From an uncultured Aquimarina sp. (GTDB lineage: Bacteria > Bacteroidota > Bacteroidia > Flavobacteriales > Flavobacteriaceae): a stretch of DNA of 64,000 nt. Made by a program: the position numbers and the translations under genes. The stretch is from contig CANMDH010000019.1 of assembly GCA_947496555.1 (NCBI GenBank), positions 1 through 64,000 on the forward strand. Direction: 5' to 3'. The notes beneath the pieces were generated by a model. It saw only the letters and a program-made list of their open reading frames with translations, did not search any database and had not been told where the DNA came from. Below, piece after piece: positions 1-10,140 of the stretch (positions within the stretch are counted from its first letter, which is position 1; each line of letters starts with the position of its first letter).

Positions 1-2
1 AA

Positions 3-83
3 TATAATCTATCGGTAGAGCGCAGACTCAACGATAAAAAAGAAGTGAATCAAGCATTGAATGATGATTTTGATCTATCATAA
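3..83 (+). CDS. C-terminal end of a gene cut by the left edge
   Basis: The third forward frame is open from the window start to a TAA at 81-83 and encodes about 26 charged residues ending NDDFDLS. The composition (Lys, Glu, Asp, Asn) looks like a real soluble C-terminus, but only this tail is visible, so no family can be named. It could also be a chance open frame. Confidence 0.35.
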   Translation, partial: YNLSVERRLNDKKEVNQALNDDFDLS

Positions 84-1028
84 AAGAATGTTTTGACTAT
101 GGTATCAAAAATAAAGGATTGATGTTGTAGGGGTATGTAATTATGAGTAATCACATACATATGATGATACAATAAGAAAAGGGGCAACTGCCAGATTTGG
201 TTAGAGATTTCAAAAAAATTACAACCAAAACAAGTATAGTAAAGATTATGTTTTAATGGCACTGTTTTTCGCAATTTCAGCGATCTTTTTATGAACGAAA
301 ATAGTCCTCCCAGGAAGTTGTTGCAGTTATGTGGTCATTACATCAAATAGCTGTTATCCCATAATTAAATCGTTTTATCCCATTTAATTTTTATTCTAAA
401 CAGACATTCTTTTTTTTGATGTTTTATTTAGTCAACTACCGGGCTAGCCCACGAGGCATTCGTTAGGAAAAAGCTTAAAAAAATCAAGGCTTGCCTCAGA
501 GCATTAAAATCTCGATTATCGAGTAAAATATTAAGAGAATTAAGAACAGGTTCGAATATATCGATAAGCGAAATACATGCAGGTCTAAATATGCCTTAAG
601 AGATTTTAAATAATATAGAATTTGAAAAACACCCTGCTCAATGAAGTCAGGAGGCTTTGCAGAGCAGGGCAGTAAGCGTAAGAAAATAGTACCGATGAGA
701 GTATATACATTCTTTGAAAAAATAAAATAATGATATAGAACACTTGGGATACGAGCGAGGCGCTCGCACCTGCAAAGGGGCAGACCCGTTCGGCAAAGTC
801 TCCTCATTTCGAGGAACGATCAAAGACAAAAGTAAATAACTAAAAAAACAAAAAACAATAACAAATATTTACAAACCTAATTTTTTAAAACTATGAAATA
901 AGCCATAACAATTCTGTTGATATCTAACCGAAACCGAAGGTTCAACGACTCCTAAAACAATTTTAAACTAGAGTTAAATGATTATTGGCGATTCCATATG
1001 ACCATTAAAAAACAATAAATATAAACAG
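84..1028. other. Long gene-free stretch with palindromes
   Basis: No convincing coding frame was found on either strand. Most of the stretch is very AT-rich, but parts of about 430-500 and 620-830 are GC-richer than the surroundings. Visible palindromes are GGGCTAGCCC near 442-451, GAGGCA near 452 paired with TGCCTC near 491, CTCGA/TCGAG near 512-524, and CGAGCG-AGG-CGCTCG near 752-766. The mixture suggests a decayed mobile element or dispersed repeat. No terminal repeats or transposase remnant could be proved. Confidence 0.4.
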
Positions 1029-1715
1029 ATGAAAAAAGCAATTTTAGTAACCACCGTATTTTTAAGTGCATTATCAATTTCTTGTGGTAGTGATGATGAC
1101 AATGATGAAGTTAATAATAAACCTTCAGCAGTAATTCTTGAAATAGCAAATCGAAATGCTAGTTCCTCCATAGATTTTATCTGGAATGCTGCTACAGATC
1201 CAGATGGAGATGTTGTAACTTATGATATTAAAGCAAACGCTATAACCTTAAAAGAAAACATAGAGCGTTTGAAATATACGTTTATTACCCGAGATCATTT
1301 GGATTTAGTATTTCCGATTACTTTTAAGGTGATTGCACAAGATCAAAACGGAGGTTTTTCAGAGAGTAATGAAATTGTAATAGAAGAAGATCCAATTGTA
1401 GGGACCTGGAACTACACACAATCTCTAGAAGACGGCCAGGAGGTTGCACTAAGCGATTGTGAAAAAAGAGGAAATTATGTTTTCAATTTAGACAATACTT
1501 CAGAAGATAATTTTTATAAGGATGGTGCTAATTCGCAATGTGATCTCGTAAAAGGAGTGGGAACCTGGACTAAAAACGATGATGGTACGTATTCAGGGAC
1601 TTTTGCTGATGATATAGAAACCTACACGACCATCTTTATGTTGTCTGAAGGAAAACTGATTATAGAAGATACAGAAGCAGGAAAAGTTTTTACAGACGTA
1701 TATACAAAATCTTAA
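1029..1715 (+). CDS. Putative lipoprotein with lipocalin-like C-terminal domain
   Basis: A 228-residue exported lipoprotein. It starts with a lipoprotein signal peptide (MKKAILVTTVFLSALSISC) whose Cys19 is the expected lipidation site, followed by an acidic tether GSDDDNDE typical of Bacteroidota surface lipoproteins. Residues about 30-125 look like an Ig/fibronectin-type module (DPDGDVVTYDI). From about 128 (DPIVGTWNYTQS) the pattern fits the lipocalin-like families common in flavobacteria, including GTWTKNDDGTYSGTF and a C-terminal strand. Ligand and role are unknown. It is followed 91 bp later by a large outer-membrane protein on the same strand, so the two may act together at the outer membrane. 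Confidence 0.7.
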   Translation: MKKAILVTTVFLSALSISCGSDDDNDEVNNKPSAVILEIANRNASSSIDFIWNAATDPDGDVVTYDIKANAITLKENIERLKYTFITRDHLDLVFPITFKVIAQDQNGGFSESNEIVIEEDPIVGTWNYTQSLEDGQEVALSDCEKRGNYVFNLDNTSEDNFYKDGANSQCDLVKGVGTWTKNDDGTYSGTFADDIETYTTIFMLSEGKLIIEDTEAGKVFTDVYTKS

Positions 1716-1806
1716 ATCTTTTTTGGTGAGCTACAGCTCATTTTGATATGTATGAATAGTAATTTTATTTCTCTTTTTAAAAAAATAACGGAAAAATTAC
1801 AAGGTA

Positions 1807-4158
1807 TTGAAAAACTATACCCTACTGTTTTTTATGTTTGTTTCTACATTAGCTACCGCTCAAAACATTGATTTTGAAGATGTAGGCAAAGCTAAGCCCA
1901 TTAAGGTGAGTGGTGAAGTATCGGCTAGTGGGGTATATTATAACTCAAACCAAAACAGTGACCGAGAACCTTTTACTTATTTTTTAAGAGGGAATCTAAA
2001 TGTTAGCATTTATGGTTTTGCAATCCCAGCATCGTATAGTTTTACCAATCAAGGAGAAAATCTGGATTATGCGTTACCTTTTAATTTCAATCGTATTAGT
2101 TTACACCCAAAATACAAATGGATAACAGGACATATTGGTAATGTTGCAATGACATTTTCTCCTTATACGTTAAATGGGCACCAGTTTACTGGAGGGGGAG
2201 TAGAGGTAACTCCACCGGGAGCATTTAAAATAAGTGCAATGGCAGGAGAATTATTAAGAGCAACTCCCGATGATGGAGATGAGCGTACAGTACCCGCTTT
2301 TAGTAGAATGGGATATGGTCTTAAAACAGCCTTTGAAAAAGAAAAGTTTAAAATAGGATTAATTGGTTTTTATGCCAAAGACAATCAAAACGCTATTGAT
2401 GCTATTCCAGAAGCAAAAGGAGTACTCCCTCAAGAGAATTTGGTAGTAAGTGTATTAGCAGAAGCTAAATTAGCAAAAAACTATACCCTACAGGCAGAAT
2501 ATGCTGCTACGGTTATTACCAAAGATTTGCGTGCAGAAGAAGTGGATAATCCCGGTACTTCGCCTTTAGGTTCATTATTTAACAATCGCGCCTCTACAGA
2601 ATACTACAATGCTATAAAAACAAGATTTGGCTATACAGCAGGAAGAACTAGTGTTGGTCTTTCTTACGAACGCGTAGATCCTGGATACGAAACGCTGGGA
2701 GCCTACTTTTTTAACAACGATTTTGAAAATATTACCGTGGATGCTTCCAATACATTTTTTAAGGATAAACTCACGTTGGTAATAAATTTTGGGTACCAAC
2801 ACGATGATTTGGATAACCTAAAAGCCAATAGCACCAATAGAACAGTAGGTGCTGTGAATGCTACTTTAAATCTTACAGAACGATTGACTATTGCAGGCTC
2901 ATATTCCAACTTTTCTACCTTTACCAATATAAAACCAAACCAGTTTGATGAGATCAATGATGCAGATCTACTAGATGAAGAATTAGAAAGCCTGGATTTT
3001 AGACAGTTATCCCAAAGCGCGAATGCAAACATCAACTACATCTTATCAAATAAGAAGTCATCCAAACAAAACCTAAGTTTTAATTATGCATTAAATGATG
3101 CTGCCAATGAGCAAGGTGGCATTGTGCGAATTGGGGATGCCTCTAGCTTCCATAATATCAATGTAACACATAGCATTAATTTTACAGAGCATAACCTTAG
3201 TATTAATACAGCAATCAATGGGACCTATAATATTATAGGTAGAGAAAACGCAACTACCTGGGGACCAAATCTTGGTGTTGGTAAACGATTCTTTGAAAAG
3301 AAACTAAATACGCGTCTTGGATTATCGTATAACGAATCTCAAAGCACTACCGGAAAAACACAGGTAGCGAATGCCAGGATCAATTTGAGTTATGTTTTAA
3401 AAGAACGTCATAATTTTAGTGTAAGTGCAATCCAACTTTTTAGAAGCGGAACAACCACCGATGATTTAAGTGAGCTAACAGCCACATTTGGGTATAATTA
3501 TCGATTTGGGATTAAAAAACCGAATTTTAATAGAAAAGATAATGCCTGGTTACGTTTTTCATACCGGAAACGCACTTTTGAAGGAACTCCGTGGGAGATT
3601 ACTCCACAATTAAAAGCCATAGCCAAAGAAAAAGAAGCCGATGCAATGGTGCAGCAAAAGAAGGACGAATTGCGACTACTAGCCAGAGCCGTTAAAAAAT
3701 CTGAAAAAAGCCATAAAAAGTTCTATAAAAGTGCTGCATTGGAGTATTTAAAGGCATTATTTTTCTATGAAGATTTTCTTGACAAATATGACGCCTGGAT
3801 TTATGAGGCCTATTTAAGATTAATTGAAGAAGGAGAAGCTGTGAATTCTGAAATACGACAAGAATATACCATATTAAAAGCAAAGGTTAATACGTATAAA
3901 AAACCTGAAGATATTGAGGCCCTCATTGTTATTGAGAAAAAATTTGATGCCCATACCACTATGTTATTTTCTATCAAAAAATGGAAATTAACTCCAGAAG
4001 ATATCCGTAAACCGCAGGGGGAATTAAAGAAAATGAAGAGGCATTATATCAAGAAAATCTACACAATGTACCTTAAAGAAAAACCAGAAGATAAAATCAT
4101 TACCTATATAGAAATACGGTTGGCCGATTTATTTCATAAAGTGCTGAAGGAAGACTAG
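1807..4158 (+). CDS. Large outer-membrane beta-barrel-like protein
   Basis: A 783-residue secreted protein of unknown function. The start is TTG at 1807, chosen because it directly begins a good signal peptide (MKNYTLLFFMFVSTLATAQ) and no in-frame ATG precedes that segment. Residues about 20-590 are rich in alternating hydrophobic and aromatic strands with Asn/Thr turns, as in an outer-membrane barrel. The last 180 residues are quite different, being helical and Lys/Glu-rich (KEKEADAMVQQKKDELRLL), and are probably periplasmic. No TonB box or plug domain was recognised, so a TonB receptor is not supported. The preceding lipoprotein gene is a likely partner. Confidence 0.7.
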   Translation: MKNYTLLFFMFVSTLATAQNIDFEDVGKAKPIKVSGEVSASGVYYNSNQNSDREPFTYFLRGNLNVSIYGFAIPASYSFTNQGENLDYALPFNFNRISLHPKYKWITGHIGNVAMTFSPYTLNGHQFTGGGVEVTPPGAFKISAMAGELLRATPDDGDERTVPAFSRMGYGLKTAFEKEKFKIGLIGFYAKDNQNAIDAIPEAKGVLPQENLVVSVLAEAKLAKNYTLQAEYAATVITKDLRAEEVDNPGTSPLGSLFNNRASTEYYNAIKTRFGYTAGRTSVGLSYERVDPGYETLGAYFFNNDFENITVDASNTFFKDKLTLVINFGYQHDDLDNLKANSTNRTVGAVNATLNLTERLTIAGSYSNFSTFTNIKPNQFDEINDADLLDEELESLDFRQLSQSANANINYILSNKKSSKQNLSFNYALNDAANEQGGIVRIGDASSFHNINVTHSINFTEHNLSINTAINGTYNIIGRENATTWGPNLGVGKRFFEKKLNTRLGLSYNESQSTTGKTQVANARINLSYVLKERHNFSVSAIQLFRSGTTTDDLSELTATFGYNYRFGIKKPNFNRKDNAWLRFSYRKRTFEGTPWEITPQLKAIAKEKEADAMVQQKKDELRLLARAVKKSEKSHKKFYKSAALEYLKALFFYEDFLDKYDAWIYEAYLRLIEEGEAVNSEIRQEYTILKAKVNTYKKPEDIEALIVIEKKFDAHTTMLFSIKKWKLTPEDIRKPQGELKKMKRHYIKKIYTMYLKEKPEDKIITYIEIRLADLFHKVLKED

Positions 4159-4530
4159 AAAAAACATAAACTTATGTTGGTTTAAATAAATAAAACAAGC
4201 CTGCCAAAGTTAGATATAACTATTGTCTGAGTTCCTATGATTTCTTATGGGAAGTCCCAAAAAATAACATATTGGCCCTCCATAAACTATTTATCCGTAA
4301 ACATTCGATTGATATTGTTAAATACAACCTTTAAACTTCATCCTGGAGGGAATGCTGTACCGCAGTACTTTTAAAGAAGTACATTGATTTTTCAGGGAAA
4401 ATTATTGAGAAGGAATCTATGGAAATAAAAGTGAGTTCAGTTAAATTATTCTTAGCAGTTTGTTAATTGTGTTATGAATTCTGTAAGTTTAGTCTTTATC
4501 TAATGTCACACATAATCTATTTCAACTATA
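4159..4530. other. Intergenic stretch, two small hairpins only
   Basis: No gene was recognised. A short AACATAA/TTATGTT hairpin lies just after the preceding stop codon near 4165-4180, and GTACTT/AAGTAC near 4365-4383 forms another. The rest is plain AT-rich sequence that probably contains the promoter of the amidohydrolase. Confidence 0.4.
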
Positions 4531-6096
4531 ATGAATATCAAAAAATATCTTTTTTGGGCGCTGGTTTTTTTTATCATTCACCCATCTTTTACTCAAAACT
4601 TCAGTGAAGGGCCGTTTACACAACTTATAATTCGAGGAGCTACATTAATTAATGGTAATGGATCGCCTCCACGAGGTCCGGTCGATATTGTTATAGAAAA
4701 TAATATCATTAAAAACGTTATTGTCGTAGGATACCCAGGAGTGCCTATTGACGCAGATAAGCGTCCAAAGTTAAAACCTGGAGGTAAGGAGATTCTTGCT
4801 GAAGGGAAATATGTGTTGCCTGGTTTTGTAGATATGCATGGTCATATTGGTGGTGTGGCTCAAGGAGCTGAAGCTGATTATGTTTTTAAACTCTGGATGG
4901 CACATGGGGTAACAACGGTTAGAGAACCAAGTGGAAGAGGTATTGATTGGACATTGAAGTTAAAACGTTCTAGTGAAAAGAATGAAATTATAGCACCACG
5001 TATTTTTGCGTATACAGGATTTGGTCAAGGTAGTAAAAAGCCTATTAGTACCCCTGAAATGGCACGTAATTGGGTTAGAGAGAATGCAAAAAAAGGAGCA
5101 GATGGGGTTAAGTTTTTTGGAGCAGCTCCAGAAATAATGAAAGCCGCTCTGGATGAAAATAAAAAATTAGGATTACGTTCTGCATGTCATCATGCGCAAA
5201 CCGATGTAGCACGATGGAATGTTTTAAACTCGGCTAGAGCTGGACTTACCTCTATGGAGCATTGGTATGGACTGCCAGAGGCCCTTTTTGATGATAGAAC
5301 TGTGCAAGATTATCCTTTGGATTATAATTATCAAAATGAACAACATCGATTTGAAGAGGCCGGAAAGTTGTGGAAACAAGCAGCAAAACCCTATTCGGAT
5401 CATTGGAATAAAGTTATGAATGAGCTTCTGGAACTCGATTTTACTTTAGATCCAACGTTTAATATCTATGAGGCTAGCAGAGATTTACAACGTGCCCGTA
5501 GAGCAGAGTGGCATGAAAACTATACATTGCCATCGCTATGGCGTTTCTATCAACCAAGCAAAATTTCTCATGGTTCGTACTGGCATGATTGGGGAACCGA
5601 GCAAGAGGTGGTCTGGAGAGAGAATTATAGCCTATGGATGACTTTTGTAAACGAATATAAGAATAGAGGAGGTCGTGTTACCGTAGGATCTGATTCAGGG
5701 TTTATTTTCCAGTTATATGGTTTTGCTTATGTAAGGGAGCTGGAGTTGCTTAGAGAGGCAGGCTTCCATCCATTAGAAGTTATACGATCGGCAACTTTAA
5801 ATGGGGCAGAAGCTCTAGGAGTTTCTGAAAAGATAGGATCTGTAGAGGTTGGTAAATTTGCTGATTTTGTGATTGTTGATGAAAACCCTCTAAAGAATTT
5901 AAAAGTGTTGTACGGCACCGGGGCTGTTCGACTTACTGAAGATAATGAAGTGATACGTGCTGGCGGTGTAAAATATACGGTTAAAGATGGGGTAATATAT
6001 GATGCTAAAAAATTACTAGCCGACGTAAAAAGAATGGTTGATGAAGCTAAGGAAAAAGAAGATTTTAAAATTTTACAGCCAGGAATAAAAGAATAA
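4531..6096 (+). CDS. Secreted amidohydrolase family metallo-enzyme
   Basis: A 521-residue amidohydrolase-superfamily protein, closest in layout to imidazolonepropionase or prolidase-like secreted hydrolases. It begins with a signal peptide ending FTQ near residue 22. The metal-binding HxH is at H103 and H105 (DMHGHIGG). Further ligands are the His residues in CHHAQTD and SMEHWYG and the Asp in GSDSGF, and a lysine in GVKFFG may be the carboxylated bridging residue. The C-terminus has the usual LGVSEKIGSVEVGKFADFVI block that returns to the beta-sandwich. The substrate cannot be told from sequence. It faces lysA across a shared hairpin. Confidence 0.85.
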   Translation: MNIKKYLFWALVFFIIHPSFTQNFSEGPFTQLIIRGATLINGNGSPPRGPVDIVIENNIIKNVIVVGYPGVPIDADKRPKLKPGGKEILAEGKYVLPGFVDMHGHIGGVAQGAEADYVFKLWMAHGVTTVREPSGRGIDWTLKLKRSSEKNEIIAPRIFAYTGFGQGSKKPISTPEMARNWVRENAKKGADGVKFFGAAPEIMKAALDENKKLGLRSACHHAQTDVARWNVLNSARAGLTSMEHWYGLPEALFDDRTVQDYPLDYNYQNEQHRFEEAGKLWKQAAKPYSDHWNKVMNELLELDFTLDPTFNIYEASRDLQRARRAEWHENYTLPSLWRFYQPSKISHGSYWHDWGTEQEVVWRENYSLWMTFVNEYKNRGGRVTVGSDSGFIFQLYGFAYVRELELLREAGFHPLEVIRSATLNGAEALGVSEKIGSVEVGKFADFVIVDENPLKNLKVLYGTGAVRLTEDNEVIRAGGVKYTVKDGVIYDAKKLLADVKRMVDEAKEKEDFKILQPGIKE

Positions 6097-6108
6097 ATGT
6101 GTAAACCA

Positions 6109-6136
6109 AAGGCACCAAATTTTAGTCTGGCGCCTT
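6109..6136. terminator. Hairpin between convergent genes
   Basis: AAGGCACCA at 6109-6117 pairs with TGGCGCCTT at 6128-6136, with one mismatch. It lies between the convergent amidohydrolase and lysA stop codons and probably ends both transcripts. The T-tract is weak. Confidence 0.5.
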
Positions 6137-6159
6137 ATATATATAGTTGTTAGTTTTTG

Positions 6160-7392
6160 TTAGGATACCGACTCGGTAACCTTAGAAAAAATATCAATAT
6201 CAACTTGATTTTTGGTTAGGTCCTCGAATTCTTCACGTTTGCGAATTAAATGTGCTTCTCCCTCATGCCATAAGACTTCAGCAGGGCGGTAACGTGAATT
6301 GTAATTGCTAGACATAGAATAACAATAGGCCCCAGCATTTTTGAAGGCAATGATATCACCTTCGGTGATTTCGGGAATTCTTCTGTTGGTAGCAAACGTA
6401 TCCGTCTCACAGATATATCCTACAACAGAATAAAAGCGCTCTCTTCCTTCTGGATTCGAAACATTGATTATGTCATGGTGTGAACCATAAAACATAGGTC
6501 TGATCAAGTGATTAAGTCCACTATCGATTCCGGCAAATACAGTAGAAGTAGTCTGTTTTACCACATTTACTTTGGCAAGGAAATATCCCGCCTTGCTCAC
6601 CAAGAACTTCCCTGGTTCAAAACCTAAGGTTAATTCTTTTCCGTATTCTTTACAAAAAGAATTAAAACGTTTGGTTAACTTCTCTCCAAATTCTTCAATA
6701 TTGGTCTCAATATCTCCTTCTTTATAAGGGACTTTAAATCCACTTCCAAAATCTAAGAAATCAAGATTTTTAAAATTCTTGGCAGTTTCAAACAATATTT
6801 CACTCGCATATAAAAATACTTCAACATCCAGAATATCACTACCAGTGTGCATATGAATACCATTGATATTCATTCCAGTATTTTCAACTATCCTAAGTAT
6901 ATGCGGAATTTGATGAATAGAAATACCAAATTTACTGTCGATATGTCCAACAGATATTTTACTATTACCACCGGCCAAAACATGCGGATTAATACGTATA
7001 CAAACTGGAACTTTAGGGTGTTTTGTTCCAAATTGTTCTAAAATAGAAAGATTATCGATGTTTATTTGTACGCCCATAGCCGAAACCTCTTCTATTTCTT
7101 CAAGAGAAACACCATTTGGAGTGAAGATAATGTTTTCTGGTTTTACACCTGCCAACAATCCCAATTGTACTTCTTGAATAGAAACAGTATCCAGCCCAGC
7201 ACCCAATGAATTCATTAACTTTAAAATAGCAAGATTCGAGAGTGCTTTTACAGCATAATTAAGTTTAACCCGTTTGACCTTCTTGAAGGCATCAAAAAGA
7301 CGGTTGTACTGCGAAATAATCTTTGAGGAATCGTATACATAAACCGGACTCCCAAATTCTCTTACTACTGCTAATAAATTTTCATTTTCCAT
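6160..7392 (-). CDS. lysA: Diaminopimelate decarboxylase
   Basis: Catalyses the last step of lysine synthesis, decarboxylating meso-diaminopimelate. The 410-residue length is normal for the family. The PLP-binding lysine is K49 in NYAVKA. The alanine-racemase-type barrel follows, with HMHTGSDI and a glycine-rich phosphate-binding loop (DFGSGFKVPY), and then the C-terminal sheet domain with the ICETDTF cysteine motif and NAGAYCYSMSSNYN. The enzyme works in the cytoplasm. dapD of the same pathway lies about 46 kb away in this window, so the pathway genes are not in one operon. Confidence 0.95.
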   Translation of the reverse strand: MENENLLAVVREFGSPVYVYDSSKIISQYNRLFDAFKKVKRVKLNYAVKALSNLAILKLMNSLGAGLDTVSIQEVQLGLLAGVKPENIIFTPNGVSLEEIEEVSAMGVQINIDNLSILEQFGTKHPKVPVCIRINPHVLAGGNSKISVGHIDSKFGISIHQIPHILRIVENTGMNINGIHMHTGSDILDVEVFLYASEILFETAKNFKNLDFLDFGSGFKVPYKEGDIETNIEEFGEKLTKRFNSFCKEYGKELTLGFEPGKFLVSKAGYFLAKVNVVKQTTSTVFAGIDSGLNHLIRPMFYGSHHDIINVSNPEGRERFYSVVGYICETDTFATNRRIPEITEGDIIAFKNAGAYCYSMSSNYNSRYRPAEVLWHEGEAHLIRKREEFEDLTKNQVDIDIFSKVTESVS

Positions 7393-7399
7393 CGTGTCA

Positions 7400-7407
7400 C
7401 AAATTTA
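7400..7407 (-). promoter_or_regulatory. Possible -7 box for lysA
   Basis: Read on the minus strand this is TAAATTTG, matching the Bacteroidota consensus TAnnTTTG. It lies only 8 bases before the lysA ATG, so the transcript would be almost leaderless. That makes the call uncertain. Confidence 0.3.
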
Positions 7408-7544
7408 AGCTTACGAAATTATCAATAAAATTAGAGATATTAATGCAGAGTGAAGAAAAAATCTACTACAACGATAGATTTTGAGATTTTAACGTGTGTT
7501 TAAGTCATAAAAATACAGTTAATTAGTACTTTTAATAAAAAACT

Positions 7545-8180
7545 ATGCTTCCTCTTTTTCCATTACAAACGGTTGTTTATCCAGGAGAGCAACTTCCGTT
7601 ACATATTTTTGAAAAAAGATATCAGCAACTCATTGAAGATTGTGAACAAGAAGATATCACCTTTGGAATACCTACTTATATCAATAAAAAACTCGATTAT
7701 GGCACCGAAGTAAAGCTTCAGAAGATTTCCAAGAAATACCCCGGAGGCGAAAGTGATGTTGTTTGTTTAGGAAAAAGGATTTTTAGGGTTAAGAATTTTT
7801 ATGAACAAATGCCAGATAGACTCTATGCTGGTGGAGAAGTCGAGTTTCTGGATGATAATGATAACAGTGCTCAAGAACTCCAAGAAGAATTGCTCAAAAA
7901 TATTGCAATTCTGTACGTAGAACTTACTATAGAGAACCCTCCGGTGTTTGATATACCCTTTATTAGCTATCAAGTAGCACATAAAATTGGTTTAGCATTA
8001 CATCAAGAATATCATTTGTTAACATTGCGAAGTGAGTTGGAGAGATTGAATTACTTAATTGGGCATCTTAAAATAACAATCCCTGTGGTACGAGAAATGA
8101 ATAGAGCCAAAGAAGTGATTCAAATGAATGGGCATTTCAAAAATTTCGACCCTCTTGATTTTGAAGACTTTCAGTTGTAA
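7545..8180 (+). CDS. LON peptidase N-terminal (substrate-binding) domain protein
   Basis: A 211-residue stand-alone LON N-terminal domain protein without the AAA or protease parts of Lon. The N-terminus LPLFPLQTVVYPGEQLPLHIFEKRY is the hallmark of the fold, followed by GIPTYI and GESDVVCLGKRIFRV strands and a helical second half. Such proteins are thought to bind polypeptides, but their role in bacteria is not settled. It sits 141 bp upstream of sucC on the same strand. The family assignment is firm and the function is not. Confidence 0.85.
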   Translation: MLPLFPLQTVVYPGEQLPLHIFEKRYQQLIEDCEQEDITFGIPTYINKKLDYGTEVKLQKISKKYPGGESDVVCLGKRIFRVKNFYEQMPDRLYAGGEVEFLDDNDNSAQELQEELLKNIAILYVELTIENPPVFDIPFISYQVAHKIGLALHQEYHLLTLRSELERLNYLIGHLKITIPVVREMNRAKEVIQMNGHFKNFDPLDFEDFQL

Positions 8181-8321
8181 CACCTATACATTAATATCTG
8201 GTAATATTTTGTGCTATTTTGTGAGTAATATTCTGGTAAAGTTTTTTACTAGAAAAGATTGGCACAGTAACTTCACTTTTCCTATTTTTGGGACTCCTAA
8301 AAAAGGTAAAAAAATTATAGT

Positions 8322-9515
8322 ATGAATTTACACGAATATCAGGGTAAAGAGATATTAAGCAGCTTTGGCGTGCGCATTCAGCGTGGTATTGTTGCGCAAA
8401 ATGCACATGAAGCTGTTGCGGCGGCGAAACAACTTACTACAGAAACCGGGACAAGTTGGTATGTCATAAAAGCACAAGTACATGCAGGTGGACGAGGAAA
8501 AGGTGGAGGAGTGAAGTTGGCCAAAAACCTTAAAGAAGTAGAATCGATCGCTGAAGATATCATAGGGATGAATTTAATTACTCCACAGACGTCTGCAGAG
8601 GGTAAAAAAGTACATCAAGTGTTAGTGGCAGAAGATGTGTATTATCCAGGCGATAATGAGCCTGATGAATTTTATATGTCAGTTTTATTGAATCGTACTT
8701 CTGGTCGTAATATGATTATGTATTCGACTGAAGGAGGGATGGATATAGAAACTGTTGCTGAAGAAACACCTCATTTGATTTTTACTGAAGAAATTGATCC
8801 TTCTGTTGGGATTTTACCTTTCCAAGCACGTAGAGTAGCTTTTAATCTTGGATTAAGCGGTATGGCTTTTAAAGAGATGGTAAAATTTGTGATGGCATTG
8901 TATACTGCTTATGTAAAATCTGATGCTTCTTTGTTCGAAATCAATCCGGTTTTGAAAACCAGTGATGATAAAATAATGGCTGTAGACGCTAAGGTTACTC
9001 TTGATGATAACGCACTATATCGTCACAAAAATTATGTGGATATGCGCGATATTCGTGAAGAAAACCCAATCGAAGTCGAGGCAAAGGAAGTTGGTCTTAA
9101 CTATGTTGATCTTGATGGAAATGTTGGTTGTATGGTAAATGGAGCAGGCCTAGCGATGGCAACTATGGATTTGATAAAGCAAGCAGGAGGAGAGCCGGCT
9201 AACTTTCTTGATGTAGGAGGTACAGCTGATGCAAAACGAGTGGAGACAGCTTTTAGAATTATTCTTAAAGATCCTAATGTAAAAGCAATCCTTATCAATA
9301 TTTTTGGAGGAATCGTTCGTTGTGATCGAGTTGCTCAAGGGGTTGTAGATGCCTATAAGAATATGGGAGACGCAATTAAGATACCTATCATTGTTCGTTT
9401 ACAAGGAACCAATGCAGATATTGCTAAAGAATTAATCGACAATAGTGGATTGGATGTGCAAAGTGCAGTATTATTTCAGGAAGCTGCAGATAAAGTACAA
9501 GCGGTATTAGCTTAA
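8322..9515 (+). CDS. sucC: Succinyl-CoA synthetase (ADP-forming) beta subunit
   Basis: The nucleotide-binding subunit of the TCA-cycle enzyme that converts succinyl-CoA to succinate with ATP or GTP formation. At 397 residues the length is standard. The N-terminus [17 protein letters not shown] begins the ATP-grasp domain ([20 protein letters not shown], and Mg ligands in EINP). The C-terminal ligase domain contains FLDVGGTAD and [15 protein letters not shown] at the CoA/phosphate site. The alpha subunit sucD is not adjacent, and the gene ends in its own terminator, so it appears to be transcribed alone. Confidence 0.97.
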   Translation: MNLHEYQGKEILSSFGVRIQRGIVAQNAHEAVAAAKQLTTETGTSWYVIKAQVHAGGRGKGGGVKLAKNLKEVESIAEDIIGMNLITPQTSAEGKKVHQVLVAEDVYYPGDNEPDEFYMSVLLNRTSGRNMIMYSTEGGMDIETVAEETPHLIFTEEIDPSVGILPFQARRVAFNLGLSGMAFKEMVKFVMALYTAYVKSDASLFEINPVLKTSDDKIMAVDAKVTLDDNALYRHKNYVDMRDIREENPIEVEAKEVGLNYVDLDGNVGCMVNGAGLAMATMDLIKQAGGEPANFLDVGGTADAKRVETAFRIILKDPNVKAILINIFGGIVRCDRVAQGVVDAYKNMGDAIKIPIIVRLQGTNADIAKELIDNSGLDVQSAVLFQEAADKVQAVLA

Positions 9516-9537
9516 CAAATAATCACATTATATATAT

Positions 9538-9570
9538 AAAAGCGGTCTTCTTAAGATCGCTTTTTTTTTA
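9538..9570 (+). terminator. Terminator after sucC
   Basis: A stem of AAAAGCGGTCTT and AAGATCGCTTTT with one mismatch is followed by a run of nine T. It is a strong intrinsic terminator. Confidence 0.85.
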
Positions 9571-9592
9571 TACTCTTAAAATAATATAAATT

Positions 9593-10099
9593 ATGGATAA
9601 AAAAATAGATGAAATAGTTAAGATATTGGATATGAACCCTCATCCAGAAGGAGGTTTTTATAAAGAAACATATCGTAGCAATGATATTATTAAGAAACAT
9701 GCTTTGGATAATAAGTTTACGGGAGATCGTAATTATTGTACTGCGATTTACTTCTTGCTTACGTCTGATAATTTTTCGGCATTTCATAGAATTAAACAAG
9801 ACGAAATATGGCATTATTATCAGGGGTCACCACTATATGTTCATGTAATTGATCACAATGGAGAATACAAAAGATATGTAGTAGGGATTAATCTTGATCA
9901 GGGAGCATTACCACAGTTGGTGGTTCCTGCTGGATGTTGGTTTGCTTCAAGTGTTAAGGATGCCAATAGTTATTCATTGGTAGGTTGTACAGTGTCACCA
10001 GGGTTTGATTTTGAAGACTTTGAGTTGGCAGAAAGAAAATCTTTGGTACAAGAATATCCAAAATATAATGAAGTGATCACCCAATTTACTAGGATATAA
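9593..10099 (+). CDS. DUF985 cupin-fold protein
   Basis: A 168-residue protein of the DUF985 (Cupin_5, YML079W-like) family. The N-terminal LDMNPHPEGGFYKETYRS, the central SAFHRIKQDEIWHYYQGSPL and the VVPAGCWFAS segment are diagnostic. The fold is a single double-stranded beta-helix that may bind a small sugar-like or nucleotide-like ligand. The reaction is unknown. The start is the ATG 23 bp after the sucC terminator, and the gene has its own strong terminator. Confidence 0.85.
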   Translation: MDKKIDEIVKILDMNPHPEGGFYKETYRSNDIIKKHALDNKFTGDRNYCTAIYFLLTSDNFSAFHRIKQDEIWHYYQGSPLYVHVIDHNGEYKRYVVGINLDQGALPQLVVPAGCWFASSVKDANSYSLVGCTVSPGFDFEDFELAERKSLVQEYPKYNEVITQFTRI

Positions 10100-10137
10100 A
10101 AAACACACCCGATTATTTCAAATCGGGTGTGTTTTTG
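10097..10137. terminator. Bidirectional terminator
   Basis: AACACACCCGAT and ATCGGGTGTGTT form a perfect stem flanked by A and T runs. It lies between the convergent cupin and tricorn-like genes and can serve both. Confidence 0.9.
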
Positions 10138-10140
10138 TAT

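Noticed and set aside
550-565. GGTTCGAA-like tRNA T-loop
   Set aside because: No acceptor stem, D-loop or anticodon arm can be formed around it.
496-829. Two overlapping minus-strand open frames of 103 and 60 residues
   Set aside because: They overlap each other in different frames, have no signal or family pattern, and lie in palindrome-rich DNA. They look like chance frames.
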